A stretch of 64,000 bases of DNA from Oceanimonas aquatica. GTDB taxonomy: Bacteria; Pseudomonadota; Gammaproteobacteria; Enterobacterales; Aeromonadaceae. Both the position numbers and the translations under genes were made by a program. The notes under the pieces were generated by a model. The model saw only the letters and a program-made list of their open reading frames with translations, searched no databases and was not told where the DNA came from. This document shows positions 9,268 through 18,768 of this stretch, one piece after another (position 1 is the stretch's first letter; each line of letters starts with the position of its first letter). Location of the stretch: positions 116,647-180,646 of the forward strand of contig NZ_JAVBHX010000009.1 of NCBI RefSeq assembly GCF_030732065.1. The letters are read 5' to 3'.

Positions 9268-9753
9268 TTAAGCCAGGTGATCCAGCGGCAGGGCGGTGTC
9301 GTGCTTGATGCGCCTGAGTACAAAGCTCGAGCGCACCCCGGTGACCCCGCCCAGTCGGGTCAGCTTGCCCAACAGAAACTGCTGGTAGTGCTCCATGTCG
9401 CGCACGATCACCTTGAGCTGATAGTCCGCCTCGGTGCCGGTGATGAGGTCACATTCCAACACCTCGGGAAAGCTCAGTACGGCGGCATCAAAGGCTTCAA
9501 AGCGTTCCGGCGTGTGCCGGTCGAGAGAAATATGAATATAGGCCTGCAGGGTCAGCCCCAGTTTGGCGGCGTCGAGCAGGGTGACGTGGTCGGCAATCAG
9601 GCCGGCATCTTCCAGCGCTTTTACCCGCCGCGAGCAGGGCGAAGGGGACAGGCCCACCCGCTCGGCCAGCTCCAGGTTGCTGATGCGGCCGTGGCGCTGC
9701 ATCAGGTCGAGAATGCGTCTGTCGGTGCGATCCAGTTGTACCAGGTTGCTCAC
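9268..9753 (-). CDS. Lrp/AsnC-family transcriptional regulator
   Basis: 161 residues. The N-terminal helix-turn-helix (LDRTDRRILDLMQRHGRISNLELAERVGLSPSPCSRRVKALEDAG) is characteristic, and the C-terminal RAM/AsnC ligand-binding domain includes VLECDLITGTEADYQLKV. Such proteins form octamers or similar rings and respond to amino acids. The GTG start at 9753 is chosen because GGAG lies seven bases upstream; a TTG at 9774 would add seven residues. No target gene is adjacent, and the ligand cannot be read from the sequence. The CSRRVKALEDAG helix suggests the Lrp-like rather than the AsnC subgroup. Confidence 0.93.
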   Translation of the reverse strand: MSNLVQLDRTDRRILDLMQRHGRISNLELAERVGLSPSPCSRRVKALEDAGLIADHVTLLDAAKLGLTLQAYIHISLDRHTPERFEAFDAAVLSFPEVLECDLITGTEADYQLKVIVRDMEHYQQFLLGKLTRLGGVTGVRSSFVLRRIKHDTALPLDHLA

Positions 9754-10059
9754 ATTGATACTCCATAACAACAATTATTCAATTAATAGTGTATATGGGG
9801 TGAATGATTGCGAAAAGGATGATTTTAAAGGGTGACTTCGCAACCACTCACTCACGGCTTGGGGTTACTATGATTACACCTTAACGGGAACAGCAGACCG
9901 GCATCACCGGACCCTGCCGCAAGCCGGAATATCCTTTCGGGGCGTACCACAAGCGCGGCACTTTAAACAGAAGGGCAACAGCGCGAACGACACGAACCAC
10001 AAGTTCGTCAAGGGCACAAAAAGCCAGCCACTCGGGGCTGGCTTTGGTGTTTTCGGGGT
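9754..10059. other. non-coding stretch between the Lrp-family gene and ydeP
   Basis: About 300 bases without a recognisable gene. The left end is AT-rich and presumably carries the promoter of the Lrp-family gene. The right end holds the ydeP terminator. The middle (about 9840-10010) contains no convincing reading frame or repeat that I can identify. Confidence 0.5.
10015..10044 (-). terminator. intrinsic terminator of fdhD-ydeP
   Basis: A 9-bp perfect stem (aagccagcc 10021-10029, ggctggctt 10036-10044) with a 6-base loop is followed on the minus strand by five T. It lies after the ydeP stop. Confidence 0.85.
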
Positions 10060-12351
10060 TCAGAGAATACGATGGCTTGCCTGCCGGCGGATCAGCACCG
10101 CCACCGACTTGGAGGTGGGGGTGTGGCTGTCGTCGCCCACGCTGTGCAGGGGCACCAGCGGGTTGGTTTCCGGGTAATAGGCAGCCACGTTGCCGGCGGG
10201 AATGTCGTAGGGCACGACGCTGAAGCCGCTTACCTTGCGTTCCACGCCATCGTGCCAGAGTGAGACCATTTCCACCTGGTCGCCTTCGCTCAGCCCGCGC
10301 CGGCGAATTTCATCCGGGTGCATAAACAGCACCATGCGCTGGCCGTATACGCCCCGGTAGCGGTCGTCCATGCCGTAGATGGTGGTGTTGTACTGATCGT
10401 GAGAGCGCAGGGTCTGCAGGGTGGACACCGCCTCGCCGTTTTGTTTCACAGGCAGTAACGCCTTGGGCAGGGCCTCGGCGGCAAAGCAGGCCTTGCCGGT
10501 GGCGGTTTGCCAGTGGTAGTCGGCGGCACTATTGCCCAGGTAAAAGCCGCCCGGCTGTTGCAGTCGCTCATTGAACTGCGCAAAGCCGGGCAGGGTGGCG
10601 GCCATGTGATCGCGAATGCGGTCGTAATTGTTGGCCAGCGCCAGCCAGTTGACCGGCTGGCTGCCGAGGGTGGCCTGAGCCATGCCGGCGATAATGGCGG
10701 TTTCCGAGCGCTGGTGCGGGCTGTTGGGTTTGCCCACGCCCTGGGAGGCATGCACCATGCTGAAGGAGTCTTCCACGGTAATAAACTGCGGCCCTTCTGC
10801 CTGCACATCGGCTTCGGTGCGGCCCAGGCAGGGCAAAATCAGCGCCTCGCGCCCGGTCATCAGGTGGCTGCGGTTGAGCTTGGTGCTGATCTGCACGGTG
10901 AGATCGCAATTGGCCAGGGCTTCGGCGGTCACCAGGGTGTCGGGGGCGGCGGCGGCAATATTGCCCCCAAGCGCGATAAACACCTTTGAGCGACCGTCCA
11001 GCATGGCCTGAATGGCGGCCACGGCGTTGTGGCCGGGCCGGCGCGGCATGGGCGAGTTAAAGTGGCTTTCAAGCCGGTCGAGAAAGGCGGCATTCGGCTG
11101 TTCGTTTATGCCCACTGTGCGGTTGCCCTGCACGTTGCTGTGGCCGCGCACCGGGCACAGGCCGGCGCCGGGCTTGCCAATCTGGCCTCGCAGCAGCTGC
11201 AGGTTCACAATTTCCCTGATGGTGGCCACCGAGTGTTTGTGCTGGGTTATCCCCATGGCCCAGGTGCAGATCACCCGTTCGGCTCTGGCATACACCTCCG
11301 CCGCCTGGCGAATCTCGGCGCGGCTCAGGCCCGATTGTTGCTCTATTTGCTGCCAGGGGGTGGCCGCCACGGCCGTCATGTAGTCGTCCAGGCCCTGGGT
11401 GTGGTCGGCAATAAAGTCTCTGTCCAGCAGGCCGGGCTCGCCCCGCTTCAGGGCCTCGGCATCCCATTCCAGCACCAGCTTGGCCATGCCCCGCACCGCC
11501 GCCATGTCGCCGCCCAGGCGTGGGCACAGGTACAGGCTGGAAATGGACGAGTCTTTGGGCGTCAGCATTTCCAGCGGGCTTTGCGGATCGGCAAAGCGCT
11601 CCAGTCCGCGTTCCTTCAGGTTGTTAAAGGTCACGATGGCGGCACCGCCGCGGGCGGCGTTGCGCAGGCTGTGCAGCATGCGCGGATGGTTGGTGCCCGG
11701 GTTCTGGCCAAAGGCAAAGATGGCATCGGCCCGCTCAAAGTCCCGCAGGGTCACGGTACCCTTGCCTACGCCAATGGCCTGAGTGAGGGCCACGCCGCTG
11801 GCCTCATGGCACAGGTTGGAGCAGTCGGGAAAGTTGTTGGTGCCAACGCTTCGGCCAAACAGCTGATAAAGATAGGCGGCCTCGTTGCTGGCCCGGCCCG
11901 AGGTATACAGCTCCAGCTGATCCGGGTGTTCCAGCCGGTTCAGGTGACGGCCGATCAGGGCAAAGGCGTCGTCCCAGGAAATGGGCTCGTAGTGATCGGT
12001 GTTCCGGTTCAGGTACATGGGCTGCTCAATGCGGCCCTGATATTCCAGAAAGTAGTCGCTCTGCTGCCGCAGCCGGCTGACGGCGTGTTGCCTGAAAAAG
12101 GCCGGGGTCACCCGGCGGCTGGTGGCTTCCCAGCTGATGGCCTTGGCGCCGTTCTCGCAAAAGGAAAAATGCTTGCCCTGCTCGTCGCCCCAGGCGCAGC
12201 CGGGGCAGTCAAACCCCTTTACCTGGTTGGCGCGCAGCAGATTGCGCAGGTTGGCGGCGGGCTTTTTGCTGCCCAGCACAAAGCGGGTGGTGGAGGCCAG
12301 GGCACCCCAGCCGCCTGCGGCGGCCTTATAGATTTTGATTTTCTTGTTCAT
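10060..12351 (-). CDS. ydeP: FdhF/YdeP-family molybdopterin oxidoreductase
   Basis: 763 residues, the family's usual length. An N-terminal cluster motif (FDCPGCAWGD, then FCENGAKA) is followed by molybdopterin-binding segments (AIFAFGQNPGTNHPRML, GAGLCPVRGHSNVQG) and a C-terminal molydopterin dinucleotide-binding domain (NTTIYGMDDRYRG). No selenocysteine codon is seen. YdeP proteins resemble formate dehydrogenase alpha subunits but their substrate is uncertain; E. coli YdeP is linked to acid resistance. The start overlaps the end of fdhD by 26 bases, so the two are co-transcribed and probably coupled, which fits FdhD acting on this enzyme's cofactor. Cytoplasmic: no Tat signal. Confidence 0.93.
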   Translation of the reverse strand: MNKKIKIYKAAAGGWGALASTTRFVLGSKKPAANLRNLLRANQVKGFDCPGCAWGDEQGKHFSFCENGAKAISWEATSRRVTPAFFRQHAVSRLRQQSDYFLEYQGRIEQPMYLNRNTDHYEPISWDDAFALIGRHLNRLEHPDQLELYTSGRASNEAAYLYQLFGRSVGTNNFPDCSNLCHEASGVALTQAIGVGKGTVTLRDFERADAIFAFGQNPGTNHPRMLHSLRNAARGGAAIVTFNNLKERGLERFADPQSPLEMLTPKDSSISSLYLCPRLGGDMAAVRGMAKLVLEWDAEALKRGEPGLLDRDFIADHTQGLDDYMTAVAATPWQQIEQQSGLSRAEIRQAAEVYARAERVICTWAMGITQHKHSVATIREIVNLQLLRGQIGKPGAGLCPVRGHSNVQGNRTVGINEQPNAAFLDRLESHFNSPMPRRPGHNAVAAIQAMLDGRSKVFIALGGNIAAAAPDTLVTAEALANCDLTVQISTKLNRSHLMTGREALILPCLGRTEADVQAEGPQFITVEDSFSMVHASQGVGKPNSPHQRSETAIIAGMAQATLGSQPVNWLALANNYDRIRDHMAATLPGFAQFNERLQQPGGFYLGNSAADYHWQTATGKACFAAEALPKALLPVKQNGEAVSTLQTLRSHDQYNTTIYGMDDRYRGVYGQRMVLFMHPDEIRRRGLSEGDQVEMVSLWHDGVERKVSGFSVVPYDIPAGNVAAYYPETNPLVPLHSVGDDSHTPTSKSVAVLIRRQASHRIL

Positions 12352-13141
12352 GACACTCAGGGGTGGAAGTGGAAGCGGAGTAGACGCGCGGCCCCTGCCG
12401 GCGCGGCAGGTGCAGCAGATTCAGGCCGAGGGCCTGCGCCTGGCGCACTGCCAGGGTGGTGGGGGCGGCCAGGGTGATCAGGGTGGACTGGCCGGCACGG
12501 GCCATTTTTTGTACCAGCTCCACGCTGCAGCGGCTGGTGATCAGCACCAGTCCTGGCGCCTCGGGGCCGTGGCGGTGATGCCAGCCCAGCAGTTTGTCGA
12601 GGGCGTTGTGCCGGCCCACGTCTTCACAGGAATGATGAATGCGGCCCTGCTCGTCGGCATAAAAGGCGGCATGCAGGGCACCGCATTCCTGCCCCAGCGG
12701 CTGCCAGTAATTTAGCTGACGGCGCAACGCCTCGACGGCGGTCAGCGGCGGCAGAGTGCGGCCGGGCAGGGCGGGCAGCTCCGGCAGGGCCTGCGCCAGC
12801 GACTCAATGCCGCACAGGCCGCAGCCGGTGCGGCCCGCCAGGCTGCGCCTGTGCTCCCGCCAGCGGTAGTGGGTGCTGTTGGCCAGGCTGACCCGGGCTT
12901 CCAGGGCATCGTCCACCCGCACAAACTCGAGATCGTGCATTTCCCGGTGGTGGCGAATAATGCCTTCACTCAGCAAAAAGCCGGTGACAAATTCTTCCAG
13001 CTGGTTGGGGCTCACCATCATTACCGCGTGGCTGACACCGTCCAGCACCACGGCCAGGGGTACTTCGCTGGCCAGGGCATGACGATCACCGCGGCGGGTG
13101 GTGACGAACTGGTAATCGGGCAGAGTGTCGGGATCAAGCAT
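12326..13141 (-). CDS. fdhD: FdhD sulfurtransferase for formate dehydrogenase-type cofactors
   Basis: 271 residues. The CGLCG motif carries the essential cysteines that pass sulfur from IscS to the bis-MGD cofactor. Conserved HHSCEDVGRHNALDKL and TSRCSVELVQKMARAG segments confirm FdhD. It is the first gene of a two-gene unit with ydeP, overlapping its start by 26 bases. Transcription presumably begins in the divergent region shared with the LysR gene. Confidence 0.95.
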   Translation of the reverse strand: MLDPDTLPDYQFVTTRRGDRHALASEVPLAVVLDGVSHAVMMVSPNQLEEFVTGFLLSEGIIRHHREMHDLEFVRVDDALEARVSLANSTHYRWREHRRSLAGRTGCGLCGIESLAQALPELPALPGRTLPPLTAVEALRRQLNYWQPLGQECGALHAAFYADEQGRIHHSCEDVGRHNALDKLLGWHHRHGPEAPGLVLITSRCSVELVQKMARAGQSTLITLAAPTTLAVRQAQALGLNLLHLPRRQGPRVYSASTSTPECHEQENQNL

Positions 13142-13191
13142 GGCGGTATCCGGCTGACGGTTTGATTCCAGTGTAAAGAGCCGGGTTTGCG

Positions 13192-13238
13192 CTTTCTAAT
13201 TGAAAGATTTGATACTGTGATAGATATAATTTATCAAA
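13192..13238. promoter_or_regulatory. divergent promoter/operator between fdhD and the LysR gene
   Basis: Two inverted repeats are visible: ctttc-taatt-gaaag (13192-13206), and tttgata (13208-13214) with tatcaaa (13232-13238). The second reads as TTGATA-17 bp-TATCAA on both strands, so one palindrome could provide a -35 and -10 pair in each direction. A LysR operator here is expected from family knowledge. Confidence 0.5.
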
Positions 13239-13281
13239 GCTCAGCTTATTGATTTCAAACTGTGATGAAAGGCACATTCTG

Positions 13282-14169
13282 ATGGACATCAAGCAACTGC
13301 ACTATTTGTGCACTCTGGCGGAGCAGCGCCACTTTGGCCGGGCGGCACAGGCCTGCTGCGTGACCCAGCCCACCCTGTCTATGCGGTTGCGCCAGCTGGA
13401 GCAGGAGCTGGGCGTGGCCCTGGTACGCCGGGGCCGGCAGTTTGAGGGCTTTACCCCGGAAGGCGAGCGGGTGCTGGCCCGGGCCCGCACCCTGCTCAGC
13501 CAGTATGACAACCTGCGGCTGGAAGTGGACGCCATGAAAGGCCAGCTCACCGGCACGGTGCGGCTGGGGCTGGTGCCGCTCAGCTGCATGGATCTGAGCC
13601 CGGTGCTGGCCGAGCTGCGCCGCCGCCATCAGGGCGTGAGCTTTGAACTTAACGACATGACCGCCGACGCCATTCTCGACGGCCTCAACCATAATGCCCT
13701 CGACATTGGCGGCGGCTTTTTCGAGCCCGAGGTGCTGGCCCGTTTCGACAGTCTGGCCTTGCCCGAGCAGGGCGTGGTGGTGGCGTTCGGGCCGGGCTGG
13801 GGTGAGCGCCTGCCGGCTCATCCGGGGCCGGCAGAGCTGGCCGGACTGCCGCTATGTCTGCCCAAAACCGGCATGTACTTTCGCCATTACCTCGATACTC
13901 AGTTCGCCCGGGAAGGGCTGGCGTTGCAGCCGGTGCTGACGTCCGACTCCGTTTACCGCCTGATGCGCTGGGTGCATGCCGGCCTGGGCTGCGCCCTGAT
14001 CCCGGCGGGCAGTGTGCTGTTCAACGAGCTGCCGGGCGTCACCTGCCGACCGGTGGCCATGCCGGCCATGGCCCGGCTTGGTGCCCTGGTGATGCGTCAC
14101 GATGGCCAGGCCAGTCTGCTGGCCCGGGGCTTTTTCGAGGTGGCCCGGGAGTTGTGGCGAGCCCCCTGA
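13282..14169 (+). CDS. LysR-family transcriptional regulator
   Basis: 295 residues. The N-terminal helix-turn-helix (MDIKQLHYLCTLAEQRHFGRAAQACCVTQPTLSMRLRQLEQELG) and the C-terminal periplasmic-binding-like effector domain are complete. The start at 13282 fits the LysR N-terminus exactly; an upstream in-frame ATG at 13249 would add 11 residues not seen in the family. It is divergent from fdhD-ydeP with inverted repeats between them, so control of that pair is the natural inference. The effector is unknown. Confidence 0.92.
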   Translation: MDIKQLHYLCTLAEQRHFGRAAQACCVTQPTLSMRLRQLEQELGVALVRRGRQFEGFTPEGERVLARARTLLSQYDNLRLEVDAMKGQLTGTVRLGLVPLSCMDLSPVLAELRRRHQGVSFELNDMTADAILDGLNHNALDIGGGFFEPEVLARFDSLALPEQGVVVAFGPGWGERLPAHPGPAELAGLPLCLPKTGMYFRHYLDTQFAREGLALQPVLTSDSVYRLMRWVHAGLGCALIPAGSVLFNELPGVTCRPVAMPAMARLGALVMRHDGQASLLARGFFEVARELWRAP

Positions 14170-14286
14170 TCCTGCGCGTGCCGGAGTTGCCTGTTCTATG
14201 CTTGAGTTTTAATCGCCGCCATCACGGTCAGGCGGGCAGTGGAGTCAGGCGCTCGTTCAGGGCGAATCATCAGGATCAACAACAAA

Positions 14287-16788
14287 ATGCGAGCGCAGAA
14301 ACATCAGGACGATAGCGCAGGCAAGGTGGCCGGCATACTCGACGGCCATGCCCGGGAGTGGCACCAGCTGTGTGAGCAGGCTGCAACAGAGGCCGGCGCA
14401 GAGCGGGCATGCTTTGTTTTTTTTCACCACGAAGCCCGGGGCGTCAGCCGAGTGCTGGGGCGCCGGCTGCGGGGCTGGCGCGAGTTCCATTACCTGGCGG
14501 TGTGGCGACAGCGCGGCTTCTACTGTGCCCTGACCGCGGCCGAGTTTCAGCTCGACAGCGAGTCCGCCTTTATGGCGGTGCCGGTCACCCGGGGCACTCA
14601 GCGCGGGCTGATGCTGCTGGAATTTGCCGCCACACCCGTGGCGCTGACCGAACACCTTCGCCTGCGACTCGACACCCTGGCCCGCCACGGCGCCCTGCTG
14701 TGGCGTGAAACCGAGCTGGATGCGCGCCAGCAGCAGCTGAATGAGTCGTCCGGGCGCCTGCTCAGCCGGCTGAAAACGCTGTTTATGCACGTGCCCATTC
14801 TGATCAATGGCTTTAATACCCAGGGGCGCTGCATTCTGTGGAATGACGAGTGCGAGCGGGTATTTGGCTGGCACTTTGACGAGCTGAAACATCACCCGGC
14901 ACCCATTGAACTGTTTTACCCGGATCCACAAGAGCGCAGTGGCGTCATTGCCACCTTTGGGGAGCTGAAAGGCTCGGAGTTTCGCGAATGGCATCCGGTA
15001 GACCGACACGGGCACCGGCTCACCACCCTGTGGGCCAATATCATGCTGCCCAACGGCGACATGATCTGCGTGGGGCACGACATTACCGAACAGCGCGCCC
15101 TGGAAACCCAGCAACGGCTGGCCGCCAGCGTGTTTGAAGCCAGTTACGACGGCATCATGCTGACCGATGCCGATAACAGGGTGGTGCACATTAATCCGTC
15201 GTTTACCCGCATTACCGGCTATTCCCCCGCAGACATGATCGATCACCCCGCCACCCTGTTTGAGCAGGACCGCGAGGGCGGTGAGGTTCCGCCCTTGCCT
15301 GCCGACCCCGACAGCCCGGATCAATGGCAGGGAGAGTGTTCTATTCGGCGGCAGAACGGCAGCCGCTGCGCCCTGCTGATATCGGTCTCGGTGATCCGTG
15401 ACGAACGCGGCCTGGTGCAGCACCATGCCATTATTCTGACCGACATCAGCCATATCAAGCGGCACGAGGCCGAGCTGCGCCAGCGCGCCCTGTATGACTC
15501 CCTTACCCGCATTCCCAACCGGCAGCTGTTCAGTGAGTTACTGGAGCGGGGCATGGGGGCGTCCCAGCGTGGCAACAACATGCTGGCGGTGTGCTACCTG
15601 GATCTGGACGGCTTCAAGCAGGTCAACGACAACCTGGGCCATGCCGCCGGTGATCGCTTGCTGGTGGAAATGGGCCGGCGCATGTCGCTGGTGATCCGCA
15701 ACTGCGATGTGGTGGCCCGGCTGGGAGGGGACGAGTTCGCGCTGATGATCACCGGCCTGCACCAGCCGCTGGAATGCACCGATATTCTCGATCGGGTGCT
15801 GGCCGCCATTGATACGCCGGTGAACCTGGACGGCCACCAGGCCCGGGTGTCGGCGAGCATAGGGGTGGCGGTGTTCCCCCAGGATGCCAGCGATGGCCAG
15901 ACCCTGCTGCGCTATGCCGACAAGGCCATGTACGAGGCCAAGAAACAGGGCAAGCGCCGCCATGTGTTTTTTGAGCCCGGCCTGCATTCCCAGGATCAGG
16001 AGCGTCACCAGCTTTATGAAGAGTTGCACCGGGCGCTGGCCAACGGCGAGTTTTTGCTCCATTACCAGCCCAAAATCGATCTGTTCAGCCGCAGCATGAC
16101 GGGGGTGGAAGCCCTGTTGCGCTGGCAACATCCGCAAAAGGGCATGCTGACCCCGGCGGAGTTTTTGCCGGCGGTACTCGACAGCGACATGGAGTTTGAG
16201 CTGGGCCAGTGGGTGGTTCGGCGGCTGCTGCAGCAAATGACGGCCTGGCTGGAAACCGGCCAGGATTATTATGCCAGCTTTAATGTAAGTGCCGGCCAGC
16301 TGCTGCACGAGGATTTTTACTGCAACCTCAAATACCTGCTGGGCCTGTACCCGGCAGTGTTGCCGGAGCGGCTGGAGCTGGAATTTCAGGAGAGTGCGGT
16401 GGGCGGTGACGTGCAGCGGGTGGCCGGTGTGCTGGAGCGTTGCCAGCGGCTGGGGCTGACCATTTCCCTCGATAATTTCGGTGCCGGTTATGCCTCACTG
16501 GTGCACCTTAACCGGCTGCCGGTGGACATCATCAAGATCGACCGGCGCTTTATTACCGATCTGCTGACCAGCCCCACCGATGCCACCATGGTGGAAGGGG
16601 TGGTGCAGCTGGCGACGGCGCTGAGCATGGTGGTGGTGGCGGAAGGCATGGAAGTGCCGGAACTGGGCGAGCGGCTGCAGCAGCTGGGCTGCCATTATGT
16701 GCAGGGCTATGGCATTTCCCATCCGATGCCGGCGGAGGCCATTGCCGACTGGCTGCTGGAATGGAACCGGCAATTGCCATTGCAGTAA
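14287..16788 (+). CDS. PAS-PAS-GGDEF-EAL cyclic-di-GMP protein
   Basis: 833 residues from the ATG at 14287 (AGGA 11 bases upstream); a GTG at 14239 is an alternative. The order is a GAF-like N-terminal region, two PAS domains (around LFMHVPILINGFNTQG and VFEASYDGIMLTDADN), GGDEF and EAL. The diguanylate cyclase motif is intact (GGDEF at 15724-15738), with the inhibitory RxxD site (RNCD) exactly five residues upstream. In the EAL domain, EAL, NVS, KID, AEG and QGY motifs are present, but the usual DDFG is DNFG (codon 16474-16476). No membrane segment is seen, so it is a cytoplasmic sensor. Cyclase activity is likely; phosphodiesterase activity is uncertain. Confidence 0.92.
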   Translation: MRAQKHQDDSAGKVAGILDGHAREWHQLCEQAATEAGAERACFVFFHHEARGVSRVLGRRLRGWREFHYLAVWRQRGFYCALTAAEFQLDSESAFMAVPVTRGTQRGLMLLEFAATPVALTEHLRLRLDTLARHGALLWRETELDARQQQLNESSGRLLSRLKTLFMHVPILINGFNTQGRCILWNDECERVFGWHFDELKHHPAPIELFYPDPQERSGVIATFGELKGSEFREWHPVDRHGHRLTTLWANIMLPNGDMICVGHDITEQRALETQQRLAASVFEASYDGIMLTDADNRVVHINPSFTRITGYSPADMIDHPATLFEQDREGGEVPPLPADPDSPDQWQGECSIRRQNGSRCALLISVSVIRDERGLVQHHAIILTDISHIKRHEAELRQRALYDSLTRIPNRQLFSELLERGMGASQRGNNMLAVCYLDLDGFKQVNDNLGHAAGDRLLVEMGRRMSLVIRNCDVVARLGGDEFALMITGLHQPLECTDILDRVLAAIDTPVNLDGHQARVSASIGVAVFPQDASDGQTLLRYADKAMYEAKKQGKRRHVFFEPGLHSQDQERHQLYEELHRALANGEFLLHYQPKIDLFSRSMTGVEALLRWQHPQKGMLTPAEFLPAVLDSDMEFELGQWVVRRLLQQMTAWLETGQDYYASFNVSAGQLLHEDFYCNLKYLLGLYPAVLPERLELEFQESAVGGDVQRVAGVLERCQRLGLTISLDNFGAGYASLVHLNRLPVDIIKIDRRFITDLLTSPTDATMVEGVVQLATALSMVVVAEGMEVPELGERLQQLGCHYVQGYGISHPMPAEAIADWLLEWNRQLPLQ

Positions 16789-16800
16789 TGCGCCCAAACG

Positions 16801-16829
16801 AAAAAACCCGGCCGAAGCCGGGGTTTTTT
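16801..16829. terminator. bidirectional intrinsic terminator
   Basis: A GC-rich stem (cccggc / gccggg, one bulged G) is flanked by six A on the left and six T on the right. It can end the GGDEF-EAL transcript on plus and the pckA transcript on minus. Confidence 0.85.
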
Positions 16830-16850
16830 ATTTGCCGTATTGAGCTGAGC

Positions 16851-18464
16851 TTACAGCTGCGGGCCGGCGGCTACCAGGGCCTTGCCCTCATCGGTGTCGG
16901 TGAACTTCTCGAAGTTGTTCACGAAGCGCTGAGCCAGATCCTGGGCCTTGGTGTGCCAGTGGTCGGCATCGGCGTAGGTGTTGCGCGGATCCAGAATGGA
17001 CTCGTCTTCCACGCCCTGCAGGCCGGTGGGAATGGCCACGTTAAACCAGGGCAGGGTCACAAACTCGCTGTTCTCGATGGAGCCGTCGAGAATGGCGTTG
17101 ATGATGGCGCGGGTGGCCTTGATGGAAATACGCTTGCCGGTACCGTTCCAGCCGGTGTTTACCAGGTAGGCTTCGGCGCCCACGGCGTCCATGCGCTTGG
17201 CCAGTACGTCGGCGTACTGGGTGGGGTGCAGGCTCAGGAAGGCGGCACCAAAGCAGCTGGAGAAGGTCGGGGTCGGCTCGGTGATGCCACGCTCGGTACC
17301 GGCCAGTTTGGCGGTAAAGCCCGACAGGAAGTGGTACTGGGCCTGTTCGCGGGTCAGCTTGGCCACCGGCGGCAGCACGCCGAACGCGTCGGCGGTCAGG
17401 AAGATCACCTTTTTGGCGTGACCGGCCTTGGACACCGGCTTGACGATGTTGTCGATGTGGTGGATGGGGTAGGAGACGCGGGTGTTCTCGGTCTTGGAGC
17501 CATCATCAAAGTCGACGGTGCCGTCTTCCAGTACGGTGACGTTTTCCAGCAGGGCGTCACGGCGAATGGCAGCGTGAATTTCCGGCTCGTTTTCCTTGCT
17601 CAGCTTGATGGTCTTGGCATAGCAGCCGCCTTCAAAGTTGAACACGCCGTCGTCGTCCCAGCCGTGCTCATCGTCGCCGATCAGGGCGCGATCCGGATCG
17701 GTGGACAGGGTGGTCTTGCCGGTGCCGGACAGGCCGAAGAACACGGCCACGTCGCCGTCCTTGCCCACGTTGGCGGAGCAGTGCATGGAGGCAATGCCCT
17801 TCAGCGGCAGCAGATAGTTCATCATGGAGAACATGCCTTTCTTCATTTCACCGCCGTACCAGGTGCCGCCGATCAGCTGCACCCGTTCGGTGAGGTTGAA
17901 GGCCACGAAGTTTTCGCTGTTCAGACCCTGTTCCTGCCAGTTGGGGTTGGTGCACTTGGCGCCGTTCATTACCACAAAGTCGGGCTCGAAGTTTTCCAGC
18001 TCGGCTTCTGAAGGGCGAATGAACATGTTTTTCACAAAGTGCGCCTGCCAGGCCACCTCGGTAATAAAGCGCACGGCCAGGCGGGTGTCGGCGTTGGCAC
18101 CGCAGAAGGTGTCGACCACAAACAGGCGCTTGCCGGACAGCTGCTCGGTAACCAGACCCTTGAGCTGATCCCAGGTGTCCTGGCTCATGGGCTTGTTGTC
18201 GTTCTTGCCCTGGTCGGCCCACCACACGGTGTCGCGGGTCACGTCGTCACGGACGATGTATTTATCTTTGGGGGAACGGCCGGTAAAGATGCCGGTATCT
18301 ACGGCCACGGCGCCCAGGCTGGTTACCACGCCTTTCTCGTAACCTTCCAGATCGGCACGGGTTTCTTCTTCAAACAGCTGCTCGTAGGAAGGGTTGTAAA
18401 GCACTTCGGTGACGTCGGTAATACCGTAGCGGGACAAGCCTAGTTGTTGCGCCTTGGGCGTCAT
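16851..18464 (-). CDS. pckA: phosphoenolpyruvate carboxykinase (ATP)
   Basis: 537 residues, full length. Converts oxaloacetate plus ATP to PEP, the first committed step of gluconeogenesis. Visible motifs: the substrate-binding [13 protein letters not shown] (about 61-73), the P-loop GLSGTGKTT (244-252) followed by the [10 protein letters not shown] metal region, and the C-terminal adenine-binding region. This is the ATP-dependent type, not GTP. AGGAG lies eight bases before the start. The upstream region is AT-rich. Together with ppc elsewhere in the window it opposes PEP carboxylase. Cytoplasmic. Confidence 0.98.
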   Translation of the reverse strand: MTPKAQQLGLSRYGITDVTEVLYNPSYEQLFEEETRADLEGYEKGVVTSLGAVAVDTGIFTGRSPKDKYIVRDDVTRDTVWWADQGKNDNKPMSQDTWDQLKGLVTEQLSGKRLFVVDTFCGANADTRLAVRFITEVAWQAHFVKNMFIRPSEAELENFEPDFVVMNGAKCTNPNWQEQGLNSENFVAFNLTERVQLIGGTWYGGEMKKGMFSMMNYLLPLKGIASMHCSANVGKDGDVAVFFGLSGTGKTTLSTDPDRALIGDDEHGWDDDGVFNFEGGCYAKTIKLSKENEPEIHAAIRRDALLENVTVLEDGTVDFDDGSKTENTRVSYPIHHIDNIVKPVSKAGHAKKVIFLTADAFGVLPPVAKLTREQAQYHFLSGFTAKLAGTERGITEPTPTFSSCFGAAFLSLHPTQYADVLAKRMDAVGAEAYLVNTGWNGTGKRISIKATRAIINAILDGSIENSEFVTLPWFNVAIPTGLQGVEDESILDPRNTYADADHWHTKAQDLAQRFVNNFEKFTDTDEGKALVAAGPQL

Positions 18465-18768
18465 TGTTCACTCCTGGATTTGGTACAGAGGGGTTTGCTT
18501 GGTTATTTGAATTTTTTGAAATGTGAGGATATCAAGATTTAAATATCAATTAGGGGATCTGCTTCAAAATTTATAATTTTGCGACACGAATTAAGAGGAT
18601 GTTCGTGAAAATGACGTTTTTTATGCTGCTATAATGTTAATTTGCTGTGCCTTTGTTTTGCTTATCAATGAACAAACAGGGCAAGTTGGGCGGTGGGCGT
18701 AAGGGAAACGTTAAAAAATAAATCGGGGCCGGCTATGCCGGCCCCGATGCTGAGCGTAACCGCTGGGA
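18465..18768. other. AT-rich region between pckA and hslO
   Basis: About 300 bases without a clear gene. It holds the pckA promoter region (minus), an extended -10-like tgcTATAAT on the plus strand (TATAAT at 18630-18635), a possible 17-codon plus-strand frame (18668-18721, no ribosome binding site), and the hslO terminator. Confidence 0.5.
18709..18748 (-). terminator. intrinsic terminator of hslR-hslO
   Basis: A 12-bp perfect GC-rich stem (atcggggccggc / gccggccccgat, 18722-18748) with a 3-base loop is followed on the minus strand by ttattttttaac. Confidence 0.9.

Noticed and set aside
18668..18721. A 17-codon basic peptide on plus (begins MNKQGKLGGG).
   Set aside because: No ribosome binding site and too short to judge; kept only as part of a low-interest finding.
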